Source: Dastarcus helophoroides
Taxonomy: Eukaryota > Arthropoda > Insecta > Coleoptera > Bothrideridae
DNA length: 64,000 nt
Direction: 5' to 3'
NCBI GenBank assembly: GCA_028583605.1
Contig: CM053326.1
Coordinates: forward strand, 15,726,587-15,790,586
Part shown: piece by piece, positions 11,314 to 23,975 of the stretch
How the letters are laid out: each line of letters opens with the position of its first letter
Numbering within the stretch: the first letter of the stretch is position 1
Program-made: the position numbers and the translations under genes
Notes under the pieces: model-generated
What the model was told of the DNA's origin: nothing
The model's input: the letters and a program-made list of their open reading frames with translations, nothing else
Databases searched by the model: none

Positions 11314-11399
11314 ATATCTCAAAATATTTAAGGTTTAGCTGAAGTAAGCCATCCTGGAAAAAATTCATAAGGAGGTGCAGTTTGGGCCAGTTTCAATAA

Positions 11400-11540
11400 T
11401 ATTCCAGAGTAGCATTTCTTAACCTTTTTAGGAGCGTGACCCTCTAAAGGGGTAAAAATAGGGGTTTTTTTGTGTCGCGAGCCCCTAAAAAGTCAGAGAC
11501 GGCAATGGTATTATTTCTGGTGACTAACATATAGAACTTA
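11400..11540. repeat. Possible hAT (Charlie-like) terminus fragment
   Basis: CATTTCTTAACCTTTTTAGG followed by GTGACCC and TCGCGAGCCCC resembles the common hAT end (CAGNGxTTCTCAACC, GGTCGCGACCCC). No opposite end or 8-bp duplication was found, so this is only a resemblance. Confidence 0.3.
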
Positions 11541-11727
11541 ATTTAAAATAAATAAATAAAACGCGACCCATTTACTTGTGAAGTAGAACCGATTATTGAT
11601 ATGCATTTTTTAAATCGCCCTAACTCTAAAGCAGTCCAAAAATAGAACTAAAAAAAAATAGAGAAAATCTTAACATTCTGAAAATATGGTTGCAATGGCA
11701 TTGTTAAATAAATACAATTCCAATAAC

Positions 11728-12102
11728 TTAAACCCAAATTTCATGTTTTTATTGCAAATAATAAAAAAGATACAAAAAATCAAAATAACCCTTTTCCGTC
11801 ATTTTTTTTTTCGAAAAATTGAAATATCTTTAAAACTATCAAAGATAGCAATAAACATGAATACATAAACTCACCTTGTTTTTCTACGTAAAATCCAAAT
11901 AAAGTATAAAATTTGGGGTTGCCATTTAAAACAAGAAAGTTGATATCTACTTCCGGTATAACCGGAAGTGGGAGGAAGTTGAAAATATTTTTGAAAGGTA
12001 GTTTAGCTCCGATTAGCCCCTTCGACAAAATCAGTTTGCCTTTATAATAACTGATACTTCATATAAAGGTAACCTCCCAACTAAAAAAAAAGTCCCCGGT
12101 AT
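11728..12102. repeat. Single arm of family D palindromic element
   Basis: This matches the right arm of the element at 33141-34850: AACCCAAATTTCATGTTTTT at 11730, CTTCCGGTATAACCGGAAG near 11950, GATTAGCCCC near 12012, and the terminal GTAACCTCCCAACTAAAAA ending CCCCGGTATA at 12102. The matching left arm is absent. The minus-strand reading frames here (11780-12028, 12081-12434) follow the repeat and are not genes. Confidence 0.7.
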
Positions 12103-13616
12103 AATGCTGACTGACAATAAGACTCGAACAAACTTGTGGAGGTTGCAAAGGATTTTGAATCTAGGTGACAGGGGCTACAACGGCCCACAGAAAAGGAAAA
12201 AATAAATTGTGATCCAAGAGTAAGATAGGTTTCCATCTTTGAGATGCTAAAATCTTCTAATTTTTTTCCGTTATTTCGGAGGCGATGGAGATGAACTATC
12301 TGCTCCTGCGTTCTTGTTTTATCACCACATAGTAGTAAAATCAAAATTGTAATTCTTTTAATCGAAAGACTTATTTTTAAAATAAGGATTAACTTGACTA
12401 TTAATGATAAATAATTAGAATGATAAATTTGCATAGATGTGGCAAATAAAAAATGTCTAATTTTTCCTGATTTATTTTTTCTTGTTGGCTATTTTGCCAC
12501 CTGCGCATCAGAAAAAAAAAAGAAACATCTAAATTGAAACAGTTTTGGCTAGTTATGACATAAAATTAATTAAAACATTAGATTTGACATAACTTTAGGA
12601 TACATTTGATTGCATCCATTTCACATTTCCATTTCACACATTTTAAAATTTCCAATTATTTTCTTATCGATTAATAATAAACTTCAAAAACGTTGTAGTG
12701 TTGGATAAATAATCAAAAACCTTTTTACACGAGCACCCGCACCCTCGGTCAATTTAAAAAATCAAAAGGGTAGCTGTCACTCCCATGGAATTAAAGGAAA
12801 AGCAAAAATATTATGCTTAAAAATGTTCTTTCAAAATTAAAAATTCACCTGTTTCAGAATGTCACTCATAAATTGTAAATTACTTAGATAAAGAATTTAT
12901 GTGTTAATTTTGGACCGAACCATATATTATTAATTATTTTTTGTAAATTGAATCAAAATTATTAATAATGCTACATTATAACAAAAATTTTTTGGCGCAC
13001 ATCACACGTTTTCAACAACTTTTTGGAAGATGGCGAACATAGTGTTCAATATTTGGAGGTGTTCCCCAACTTTGTTATTTGGGGATTTCTCTGGGATGCT
13101 TTAGGGCAACATAAAGAACTTCCTTAAAAAGAAATTAGCTTTCCAATATTCCTTTCCCTCTCCAATTATCCTACCAGGGAAAGCTAGCTAATTTGGCTTT
13201 TGTTTAATATTTCGTTCGAGTGCGATATGGACAATGCGTTTAAGTTTTATAGTGTATTGGTCCTAAGACTATAAACCACTAAAAAGAAAAATAGGGTTTG
13301 CAAAATACAAAAATTAAATAATAAGAAAACAGGATTTTAAAACAATTTGTCAAAATGTGTCATGTGTCAACGACCTCGTCGTAAATTTACCATAACAAAA
13401 TTCACATTTTTAACCTTTATGTTGATATTAAAAATAAAATGTTAAATCTCTGTGCTTCACATGTATGACAGTACTAATAAGATGTTGATCATTACGTGCA
13501 ATAAATAAAAAAAAACGGTAAAGTTTCCAAGTGTATTTCATTACCAATAAGTATTAAATTCATTTCCACTTGACAAGAAGCATCCAAACCACAAATATAA
13601 AAAAAATAGTTTGACA
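12103..13616. other. Unassigned AT-rich stretch
   Basis: No gene or repeat structure supported. Confidence 0.25.
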
Positions 13617-13623
13617 GTATTTG

Positions 13624-14577
13624 CACAGTATAGATATTAGCTTACGCATACAGTAGCGACAAAGTGCTAAAATTTTGTCACGAATGTTGTGTGCTCATGC
13701 GTCAATTTGCACAATCCCGAACATGGCGTCGCAGTGTTCTATGATAACCAGAAATAAGAACTATGGTCGTTGGGTAACTGAATGTCAGTTGAGTGTTCGG
13801 TAGTGTTCGGGAAAATCAGCACTTGAGCGAATGTATTTTTTTATTTTACGTTCATTTGTTATTCATTCATGGTAAAAATGTAAGACAATTTATGTACATT
13901 TATGGATGTTCTGAAATTTGATATGGTCAGGGATTTTCATCCGAATTGTGGGATTTTTAAGGAGATTGTTCGCGAATAATGTTTATAGTCGTCTGGCAAG
14001 ACTGGATCAGTTTTATTTAAATGTCAGTCTTGTTATAATTCATTGGGCTAATAAGATGAAACCAAATAAAAGAGAAAAAGAGGAGAATTTACTATTTTTC
14101 TATTTATAAATGTAACTCTAACAGCAATAATAATTTGATAAAATCAGCTTCTTTTTAACTTCCAAAAGACGGCAACCGTAATATTCGGATACACCCAATT
14201 TGTTTTGTTAAAAAAAAAACTGTTTTATTATCCTCGCGTTTGCCAGTTTTATACAAAAAAATAAACAAGTTGTTGTAGAAATTTTTTGTACTTATCAGGT
14301 TATCAGTAATTACAAAATTCACATTATTTAAAGAATACACGAGAACAAATATTTTTGGACTATTTGTAAAGGAGTAAATTAGAATTTAAATGATAAAAAC
14401 TATTGAAATTAATAAACTTGATGGTTTTGTTTAATAAATAAATTTAAATTTTCGCGGGCGTGCACATTCCACAACATGGCTGACTCCACTGAAGGTCAAC
14501 AATTTTAGCTACTTCAAGATCAAAGGTACCGACACTTCTTGTCGCTACTGTATGCGTAAGCTAATATTTATACTGTG
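13624..14577. mobile_element. TIR element with 7-bp target duplication GTATTTG
   Basis: The left end CACAGTATAGATATTAGC and right end GCTAATATTTATACTGTG are inverted copies. The terminal repeat extends 39 bp (through TACGCATACAGTAGCGACAA) with one mismatch. GTATTTG stands on both sides (13617-13623 and 14578-14584). The 954-bp interior has no transposase; the reading frames at 13918-14109 and 14155-14340 show no family features. A 7-8 bp duplication and CA..TG ends would suit a hAT- or P-like non-autonomous element, but the superfamily is not settled. Confidence 0.78.
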
Positions 14578-14584
14578 GTATTTG

Positions 14585-17500
14585 CCTTCAATTATTTCCA
14601 GTATTCTGACTTGTGACTAGTGTGAGTTTTCACTTCTGTCGACAGTCTCTTGACATTTTTTTTGTCTTCTTCGGACACTATGGTTTCATCTTCTGAAGAG
14701 GAGCTCATATTAACATAGTCGAGACTCAGCCTTAGACGTTCATTGTAAATTAAATGTTGGAACGCATTCTGCGAATGCCCGAGGGCGAAAACTTCGCGAG
14801 TTTCTTGTTATACGTAGGATAGGTTGGCACGAGTTTATATATTACATCCAAAGGTAGATTAGCGTTGCCACGTTTCCCTTCTCTGTACCCTTCCAGTACG
14901 AGCTTTTACAGCATATTTTATATAGGCTGTTTTACGCTCATTATGCATTGTCTCAGAAACTACCTCGATTTCAATTTTGAAAATTTGGATAACTATTGGC
15001 ATTTTTAAGTGAGCTTTGTAGAGAAAATAATGTCCAATTTATAAATAACCGGAAGTGTTATAACACTTCCGGTTATTCCTGAAATTGAATCAAACTTTGT
15101 AATTTTTAATAAACCTCCTGTACAACATTTAATTTTTGAATTTGTTATGACATCAGCCCCGGATCCAATAAGTACGGGGCCCGATTAGATTTCTTTTTAC
15201 GGGACCCTCTATGTTTTAAATCTAAATGCAAATTCAATATGTTTCACAAACAACTCACTCTAATAGCTTATTTGTAACTTTGAATGGTTGATTATAGTGT
15301 ATTGGTTTTCTGTTGATTTTTTACTCTTTTTAACTCTTCCAATTTAACAAACTATGAAATTGTATGAACTGTTTGTAACTTTGGATAGTTGATTACCTAA
15401 AGTTTTATTTCTATTGCTTATTTTTTATAAATAGTATTTTAGATCGTTTTGTTTTATCATATTTTAAACGTAATATTAAGGAACATCTAACTATTGACGG
15501 ACCTAACCTTAATCTCTGGATATAGAAACCTAAACTTGATTAGTAGATTTAATTAATGACTGCACCGGGAAATGGGCAATGTCTAAGTTTTTTTTAGAAA
15601 ATCAAACATCAAGGAAGTAAAATGTTAACATGTTCTAGAAAAACAGTCACGGGTAGCATCTAATATTATAATAAACACAATAATGAAACTCATTCATTAA
15701 TGCGAATTTAAAATAAATATATATTTAAATATTTCAATAATTTATAATTTATTCTTTATCTTCAAAAGCAATTTGCTTTAAATTTCGAAAAATAACTGTT
15801 TGTTAATTTTGGCGGTGATGTGGAGCCCCTTTGCCGTATTTGTAATATCGTTAAATTTTATGAATTAAGACTCTTTTTATATAAAATATTACAACCATAC
15901 ATTTACAAAACTACAGGCATTTTTTTTAAAATGGTTGAATTTGGGGCACTTTACTACATACATTTTAAACTGTCTAATCCCTCATTTGTTCCGTCTGAAA
16001 TGATGTTCTACAGTTTTAATTGTGTAGGTAGTTAATCAGAGATGTGAATTTTTCACATTCACATTTTAGTTTATCATAAATTATGAAGTTAGGTCGTTAT
16101 TTGAAATATATTGTAAAATTATACACTTTCAAGTATGTAATCCCGTGATCAATGAGTTACCGCAACTTATTTTATACCAAATTCGGAGAGAACAGTACAT
16201 CCATCGCGATTTATAGTATTATAACTTCACGTATTACATGAATGTTTTATTTTTTTGGAATCTAAGGTTTTAAATTTATGTCCAGTTAAACATGGTTCTT
16301 ATAGTTTGAACAACTCTGCAACATGGCACATTTTAATTTTTTCATATTTCAATGCAATGCAATGCCATGATTAATCTGTAATATTTACTTAATATAAAGC
16401 CATTCGTACATATGGTGAAGAGGTTTAACATTCATGAAGCTATTGCATCGTTACCAAAGTCATTGCATTAAAAGCGCTTGGCGTATCCTTATCAAACAAG
16501 GAATAAACATCGAATTGATTGCGACTGGTACAATTAATGCTTAAACGTAAAACAGGAGACATTATTGCAAACATAAGGTCCATAAAGTTTGACATTTACG
16601 ACACCATCAAATTAAAAAGGAGAAAGCCTTAACTTGTATTTACAGCTATAAGAGTCTACCTTCCAACCATCCTTAAATATTGATTGTAAAAGTTATTCAT
16701 AAGTTTACATTTAACGCACTTTAAATCTATACGCCGTAAGAGAAATCAGTTTTAATGTTCTAGTTAATTATACAAATGTACATTAACACCCAAAAGTTTA
16801 GAGCACTATGAAAAATTGAATAAAAATATAAAAAACTACATGAAATATATATTCATTAAAAAAAACTTCTCTTTAATAATTTACAAGTAAATATTAAACT
16901 CTTTCATGATTGAAATGAGCACTTTTCCGTTTTATTACTCGCTCACAAATGTTTATGCATTCTGTTAATTAAACATGTTTAAATGTGCATGCATCAGATT
17001 TTGACATTCGTCTTGTGGGCATCTCCGCAATTTGCCTGAACTGGAAGGCAAACGATTGTTGACATTGCTATCTATAATTTACCCCATACTAACTCCATAA
17101 GAGTCATATCTGCTGATTAGAAGGGAATTTCATTATTTACAATACAGATTATATAGACCGGATGCTTCAGTCTCGTAGCATGAGACATTGAATGCAAAAT
17201 GCCTGGAATAGAGAGACTCGGTATCCACCTACTCTTGACATGGCCGGATTAAGTCAAATTCGTAAATATTAAATTTGCCGCGTAACAGTTCTAACGATTT
17301 AGATGAAACTTTCAATACACGACACGTGTGCACAATATTGTTAAGCCAATGCTACAAATATGTGATGATTGCAATGAAATGGTGACTCGCAGGCCGATAA
17401 TTGAATATTTATACATTTTATTTTTACCTAATCAAAGAATAAAACTTTTGATTTTCCCTCACTAAATGTTCACTTCTATTTCGACAGTATTCTACAGTAC

Positions 17501-17620
17501 ATGTTTCCTTATTGAATGCCTATTTGCTAAAAAAAAACCCGAGGTTATCTTCGCAAAGGTCCGGTAAGGAATAAGAGTGCGTCCCTGCAGCGTCCAGTCT
17601 ATGTGATCTGTGTTTGCAAC
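14585..17620. other. Unassigned stretch
   Basis: No gene is supported. On the minus strand at about 14590-14790 a short open run (MSSSSEDETIVSEEDKK) could be the start of a decayed transposon ORF, but it stops after about 40 codons and cannot be assigned. A 34-bp perfect palindrome lies at 15044-15077. Confidence 0.3.
15044..15077. repeat. Perfect 34-bp palindrome with two CCGGAAGT halves
   Basis: AATAACCGGAAGTGTTA is followed directly by its exact inverse. Each half contains CCGGAAGT, the ETS-type core. A looser palindrome with the same words occurs inside the family D arms near 11950 and 34705. It is therefore probably a transposon relic rather than a regulatory site. Confidence 0.7.
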
Positions 17621-17624
17621 ATTT

Positions 17625-18679
17625 TTTCAAGAATTATTCTAAAGCATCACAACTTTTTTGTGCTCCCATGTACACTTATCTTAAATAGACAATTTAATGT
17701 ATTTATATTTTTTACATAAAAATGGTATACTTTCTGAATGTTGATTCAAGCAACCGTTTTCAAGATATTTGCCTTCAAAGTTTACCATACGTTTATTTTA
17801 AGTTTCGTAAATGTGAATTTTTCGCAGTAGGTTTCAAAACAGAAGTAGTAACACTGACTCTAAAGTAGTTTATATGAAATATTACTTTACTAACATATTA
17901 TTACACATATGTTTTAAATTTCTAAAGCAAATTTAAACAAAATACCAAAACAAATTTTATTTTCAAAAATAAATATTCGAGAATCGGCCTTTGTCATGTA
18001 AAGGGATTCTAAACAATTAACCACCCAGACTATTAAAATTTTACTGTGTGGACTCAGAGATCCTATCTCACATCTCTGTTAGAAAACAAATTATGTCTTA
18101 ATTTTTTGCATTTTCTTTATTGAGATTTCCAAAATTTAGGTAATAATATTATCAGCAAAGTAATATCTGACATAAATTACTTTGGAAGCTGTCTTATTAT
18201 TATTTATTTTTTTAAGCCTACTTCGAAAATTTAATATCTTAGTAATTTAAAACGAAGGCACTTCAAACTTTAAAGGCAAATATCTTGGAAATGGTTGCTC
18301 GTATCAACTTTCAGAAAGTATGCCTTTTTAACGTAAAAATTATGGCTAAATAAAATTATACATTTAAAATTAACATACGTGGATACGCAAAAAAATATGA
18401 TGATTTAGAATCATGCAGAATAGCACAGGTAGCACCCCCTATCAGCTGTTGGGAATGTGTTAGCAAATTAAAATTCGTCGACCTCGTTATGCCAAATTTC
18501 ATGCCTATATTACAATTTATTCGATGGTTATACGAAAAAATCGAATTTATTTTCAACTTTAACACCCTGTATCTCTGTTAATATCAACCTTTTGTATAAG
18601 GTAAATGCAGCTAAATCACATTATTTTTATACGAAAAATCCACCATTGCTCTATGTACCTTTACTAATGGTCCACCCTG
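17625..18679. mobile_element. Palindromic element, family A, copy 2
   Basis: The arms around CCGTTTTCAAGATATTTGCC (about 17755) and AAATATCTTGGAAATGGTTG (about 18277) are inverted copies, and the match extends outwards (TTTTTTGTGCTCCCATGTA against its inverse near 18375-18395). The right end reads CCACCCTG before TA at 18680. Most of the sequence matches 1258-2208. The left end beyond about 17625 has lost its partner. No coding sequence. Confidence 0.7.
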
Positions 18680-20688
18680 TAAATCATCAAATGTATTTTC
18701 CGAATCAATCGGTTCAACGTCACATTGGAGAGTAATTCATTGGCTTTTGGTTAAACAACAATTAACAAAACCAGCAAATATAAGACCAACGCCAATCCAA
18801 GAAGAAGAAGAAGAATATAAATTAGATTTTGCTTCACATTTTTAATAATGGTTTTTTAGCATAGTATTTTCTTCTATATTATTACATGTTAAGAGGAAGA
18901 GTTTTTATTATTGAATTTCGAGGACTAAGAGAATGTAGGGTATTCCAGAAAAAAATTACAGGTTTACTTAAGGAAAGAGTTTTTTTTTTGATAATGATGT
19001 TATTATAATTTACATTGGTTGTTTCTTTAAAGAATAAGAAATTGAATTATACTTTTTATTATTGCTTGTTAATTATACAAAGGAAATTTTGATTCATTCA
19101 TTATCACAGTCTTCTTATTGTCTTAAATTATTTCTGTTCTGACCTCTGTGTCCATAGTTTGTATTTCTTTAATAACTTCTTTAATAATGAATTTACAAAA
19201 GGTCTTCTCTTTCAGAAAACGAACTGTTTGTCTAAATATCTTAGGAGGAATTTTTACTACTACTAGCCTGTTACTACCTACACAATCGTCAGGGGGAATT
19301 GTATCTCTTTCCACCTCAGAATATCAGTAAATTCGCCACCAAATTTTTGAGACTCTTTATTTAATTTGTTGCCGTACATTTTGCAAAGATGATTCTATCA
19401 AATTACACTGAAAAGGGCAGTACTAAATTTATCTATTATATAACAAATCATATAATAAACACAATTTTTTATTAACTTCGAAAATAATGTAGAATATTCC
19501 AAATTGAAACGTCAAAAGTCAAAAGTAAAAATAACAGCCCAGGCGCACGCTACTGAGATTATATGGATGATTTGAGATACAGATTTAAATGCATCTTCGT
19601 CTAACCCATAACTTAATAAGAGGAACGTACGTTGCAGTCATAATGGATGCTCGGAAGACACATACTATGTATTTTGGCATTCGATTCTAAAGAAAAGCAA
19701 CGCACTTGCATAGCAACTTGCACGCGTGTTGATAAGTGCAGATGCCGATGACGTTAGAACTCAACTTTCGTGCTAAGAACTATAAGCTGTTGACATATTT
19801 TTCATAAATAAACAGCCGAAAAATGTTTAATATGATTTTAAATCCAGCAGTTTGTAGATGAAAATTATTATGGGACTCCGCAGATGATGACCGTAATAAT
19901 ATGATAAACTCCATACGAAGTCAAAAACATCATTGAGTATCATGAGCATCATTTTCAAGGGCTATACCCGTAAGTTGTTGAATATATATTTTTTTGTTTC
20001 TACTTTGTAAGCCTTTCATGGTCGAAAAAAGTAGAAAGATATCCTATTACAAATGTGTAATTAAAATAGAATAAATGCATGATTATATTATTATATGCAA
20101 GGATGTTACCGCAAAATTTTAACTATGAATAATTTTGAGAAATAATAACTGGGATCATAATTTGTAGAGTATAATCGACAAATCCAGGAGGAACTATATC
20201 ATAATTTGTTTTGTTTCATGATAAGGAAATTTTATTAATAAAATCCAAGATGGAGAAATTTGATAGTCCGCAAAGGCAATTACATTCAAAAGAGTTCTGC
20301 CGAAAAATCTTTAGTTAAATGATGGTTATTTATGCCAGTGATACTCCGTCTTAGTTATCACATTATCTTCAAGCGAAAAAAAGAATGTTCAGACGTGGCG
20401 TATGATTTACATATGATCTAAATCATTCGAAGAAAATTGGAAATTCTTATTCTTAAAACTAGACAAATAACCATAAAATAAAAAAAAAACATTCATAAAG
20501 AACTGCACTTGTTCAGTGTCAACTGGTATTGTCTTTGTTGTTAACACGATGAATTTCTCAATTGCTGATGCAATTTCATGACCAACAAGACATGTAAATT
20601 CGGAAAGAGTCGTTGACGGATCGGAAAACTGACGGATTTATTTAATAGAATGAAGTAAAGAATCGGGGAGCTATATTTCACCTTTAAG
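18680..20688. other. Unassigned stretch
   Basis: A short (AAG)n run sits near 18804. A minus-strand frame at 19123-19330 (TIPPDDCVGSNRLVVVKIPP) is somewhat protein-like, but I do not recognise it and it ends quickly in both directions. Nothing else is supported. Confidence 0.25.
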
Positions 20689-20690
20689 TA

Positions 20691-21888
20691 TCAGGTGTAA
20701 AAGTATAAAATGCGGATTTAAAAAACAAACATGCTAAATTTGGAAGAATAAGAAAAAATCTTCATCTCAAATATGCTCCCACGCTTGATATACATTCTTC
20801 TCATCTTTCGGGCAATTTGCGAATACCACGCCAGTAAAAATCTTCCCCTTTTGCTGCAAACCATTAATCAAACCATTTTTACACATCATTCAAATGGACC
20901 AAAGCGCTGCTCAACAAGTGCGTGACCCATTGATGCAAAAAAAGTGGAGGTCGGAAGAAGCCAAGTCTGGTGAGTGAGCGACATGGAGTAGATCTATTCC
21001 AGTTTAGTGCTTCCAACATGTCACGAAAGGTTTTTTTGCATGTGATGGAGCATTGTCTTGAGAAAAAATGACTGTATTGTCTGTTTCGGTATTTTGGCCT
21101 TTTTTCAAGCAGCGAACAGTTCAATTAAGTCAGGTTGTTGGTAACGTTTATATTAACCGTTTCTCCTGGTTTTAACAGCTCATAACAGACAACACCCTCC
21201 TGGTCGCACCAAACACAGAGCATCGCCTTTCTATCAAAGCGATTCGGTCTTGCGGTCCATGTTTTTTTGCGCTTGAGATTTTCAAAATAAATCCACTTTT
21301 CATCCCCTGTAACTATACGATGCAAAAACGATCTTCGTTTGTACCGAGCAAGCAAAATGTCACATGTGTTTTTGCTCTTTTCCATTTGCCGTTCAACTCA
21401 GGTGGTACCCACCTACCGATTTTCTGAATCTTTCCCATTTCTCGTAGCCGATTGGAAACAGCTTGCTGACTAACGCTAAATTACTCGACGAGTTGTTTTT
21501 GTGTTTGCAAATCATCTTCGTCCAACAATACTTGCAATTCCACATCTTCGTATTTTTTTGGCGATTTTCTACGTTGCTTGTCTACAACATAAGCATCACT
21601 TTTGAAACGCCGAAACGACTGATCAGAGGTATCTTGCGATGGAGCATGTTCACCATAAAATTCTCAAAGTAATCGACATGATTGAGCAGCAGTTTTCTTC
21701 AAAAAAAAGTATAAATTTCAACATATTTAACACAGCAACATAACACTATGCGCACACTTTCCCTATTTTATCATCTGTTGATGGGACAACAAGATGCTCA
21801 GAGTCAAATCTTTATAGCCCAAACTGCATTGCTGCATCATATGAGGTCTGAAATGCGCATTATGCGCATTTCATACTTGTACACCCTG
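20691..21888 (-). mobile_element. Complete but decayed mariner element
   Basis: The ends TCAGGTGTAAAAGTATAAAA (20691) and the inverse of CATACTTGTACACCCTG (ending 21888) are imperfect terminal inverted repeats flanked by TA. The length, 1198 bp, is typical of mariner. The transposase runs on the minus strand across most of the element. Its right-hand terminal repeat includes a repeated ATGCGCAT word. Confidence 0.85.
20750..21700 (-). pseudogene. Mariner transposase pseudogene
   Basis: In order on the minus strand: an HTH region at about 21680-21440 (LLDEDDLQTQKQL, SVSQQAVSNRLREMGKI), then WVPPELN, then the catalytic core. The core starts at 21310 with HRIVTGDEKWIYFEN (first catalytic D), KRKKTW, MLCVWCDQEGVVCYELLKPG and an in-frame stop near 21124. 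NCSLLEKRPKY follows, and in another frame SQDNAPSHAKK (second D, about 21055). A run of seven A/T at about 21031-21037 shifts the frame back to LEALNW. A further shift gives HSPDLASSDLHFF (third D, about 20970). At least three frame changes and a stop make it inactive. All three aspartates are still recognisable. Confidence 0.85.
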
Positions 21889-22645
21889 TAAATGCGACAG
21901 TTGAATGTAGTAAGGTAACTAAAATGTTGTTCGGTACTTTTCGACAAGAAAATCCTAATTTTTATTATTCATTGTCTATATCTTATTAATTTATCATATT
22001 TTACCTGCTATATTGAAGACTACCTCAAAATTCACTTCTATAATAATTGAGATCGTCTACATTAAATTTTGAAACTAGAATATCTTTGATAGAATGACAT
22101 TTACATGTTTTTCAGATATAATAAACGGCCGCGATTCTTCTCGTTTTATTGGTATTTTCAAATGATAAGTGAGGATTTTTTTTGTAAATAGTGAAAGGTG
22201 TATCCGCATTAATGAAAAATTGTGTTGGCGTTGTATTCGACACCAAGAGTGAGATTAGGTCCACAGTTTTCGTCTTATAACCGAAGGTTTTTGCACTGCA
22301 TTTGAAAGATTTAGAACGCGGTACAGCACACAAAATAACCTATTTACGCCACAAAATAATTGTGTCAAAAATATTTTTTTCTTATTTTAAAATGCAAAGT
22401 ACGACACAAATTTTTATTTTAAGGAGTGATTCATTTAGAAGTACTTAACCATCCTTGACATTTATACTTTAAGGATTATTTTTTTTAAACGTTGGTGGTA
22501 ACTATGACCTGTGGCTAACATGGTTCATTCTAACTTGTCTTCTTCATGGCAATTAATAATTAGAATTTTACGGAAAATCCTGACTTTTCCGAAGATTTTC
22601 TTCGTTCGTGCCATATTAAACAAATTCAATAATAACGTTAAAAAC
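21889..22645. other. Unassigned stretch downstream of the 22.7-kb exon
   Basis: This would be intron or 3' sequence of the minus-strand gene. The minus-strand frame at 22112-22333 (starting MCAVPRSKSFKC) has no recognisable family and is not called as a gene. Confidence 0.25.
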
Positions 22646-22656
22646 TCACCTCGTTG

Positions 22657-23969
22657 TTATGATGCTGGAGGTGAATAGTCGGTTTCCTCATCCCCACTCA
22701 AAGTCGAACATGTTGAGCACACAGACAATTTTCGATATGGTTTTCTAAAGATGAAATCGGATTCCAAGCCGCTTATCGTAGACCCACAAAAATTCAAATT
22801 ACTGCAAGAACTATGTAAACTTGAATCTGGCGAGGACGAGTGATCCTTCCGCTGACTTCGAATATATTCAAGGTCTTCAAGAGTAAGACCCATGATATCA
22901 TCTGAGTAATCACTAACCACAACAGATGGAGTTCTCCAGTACCGGTACCGTGGAGTTTCGTCACCATCGTCAGTAAAGCAACTTTCCCGGCCGACTACTA
23001 GGAACATCGAAATCTGCACTATCGCTCGCGCAATCACTTAACTTACGGTCAACAGGTAGTGGAACAAACTGTGCCTCCAGCAAAGTTTTACTGGGTACAT
23101 TATCATGATCAATAGATCCGCGCGGACTATACGGGCTATAGGGACACTTATAACCAACTTCATCAATTTCAATTACTTCCTTTTTTTCACCCCAATTTGA
23201 TATCACTGGATGAATTTCTTCGTCACTTTGCACTATTGCAGAATCGGAACTACCGCATCTACGCACGGTTGCTTTTTGAGAACAAATTTTTTCACGCTCA
23301 TCATCACTTGCAGCAGAAGCTACAGAACTGCAGTAACCACTCGAAGGAGGTAAAAGTAAACTATCATCTGCTTCCTTATTAAATGTTCTTGTCAGGGGTA
23401 CAGGTGTATTCGAATTTTTTAAATATTGAGTACTTTTTTCTGTCATTAACATGTAGTTTTGTTTTAATTGGTTGACGCTCTTGAAAATAATATCTTCAGA
23501 ATGTACAGAGCTGCTCTTAAAAAGTTCATAAACTCCTGTTTTTCGTTGTCGCAACTCAATCCGTTTTTCTCCTTGTATTAAATCACTTCTGAAGTTAACA
23601 TTCTTCAGTTCCCCAGCAGCATCAGATGTAGCATTCGTAATAGGTGGCTCCACCTCTTCGCAAGGACTCGAATTAATTAAGTCGGTATTATCATTGCCCA
23701 CCAATCTTTCAAAATAGCTGCGATGTTTTTCGGCTTTTTTTCGCATGACCTCTCTCAAATCTTCCATTGTTTGCATATCCGAGGGGCAAGTTGTACTGTT
23801 TTGACTTTCACGTATTTCCACACTATTTATAAATAAATTGCACATAAAACTCGAAGTATTTGCACATTTACAACTCGAAAGTCCACTCGATCTAGGTAGG
23901 CCTTTATGAACCGAGCACTGTTCGTTTCGGTCCACTTCTGTTTTCGGTCGGGCACAAATTCCCCAAAAA
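22657..23969 (-). CDS. Unrecognised Ser/acidic-rich protein, large exon with one frameshift
   Basis: This is the only convincing host-type coding sequence in the window. It is about 430 codons on the minus strand. An acceptor (TTACAG) precedes 23969, and the frame is open from there (FWGICARPKTEVDRNEQ), so the ATG at 23935 need not be the start. Visible features are a charged stretch (MEDLREVMRKKAEKHRSYF), Ser/Asp-rich segments (SSGYCSSVASAASDDE) and repeated phospho-type acidic motifs. The frame ends at 22970, but the next frame carries on convincingly (SCFTDDGDETPRYRYW, RTPSVVVSDYSDD, LTLEDLEYIRSQR, CSTCSTLSGDEETDYSPP) to a stop at 22657. One extra base near 22985-23000 (in a GGGAAAG run) explains the switch. 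A GTGAGT donor lies at 22649-22644, eight bases past the stop, so a further exon is likely. No enzyme domain, signal peptide or membrane segment is seen. I do not know the family; it looks like an intracellular regulatory or scaffold protein, by inference only. Confidence 0.65.
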
Positions 23970-23975
23970 CTGTAA
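23970..23975 (-). promoter_or_regulatory. Splice acceptor of the 22.7-24.0 kb exon
   Basis: On the minus strand the bases TTACAG directly precede the open frame, after a T-rich stretch (CTTTTATGTTACAG). Confidence 0.55.

Noticed and set aside
14590..14790. Possible N-terminus of a transposon protein (MSSSSEDE...) on the minus strand
   Set aside because: Only about 40 codons long, closed by a stop, no adjoining domain; not enough to call.
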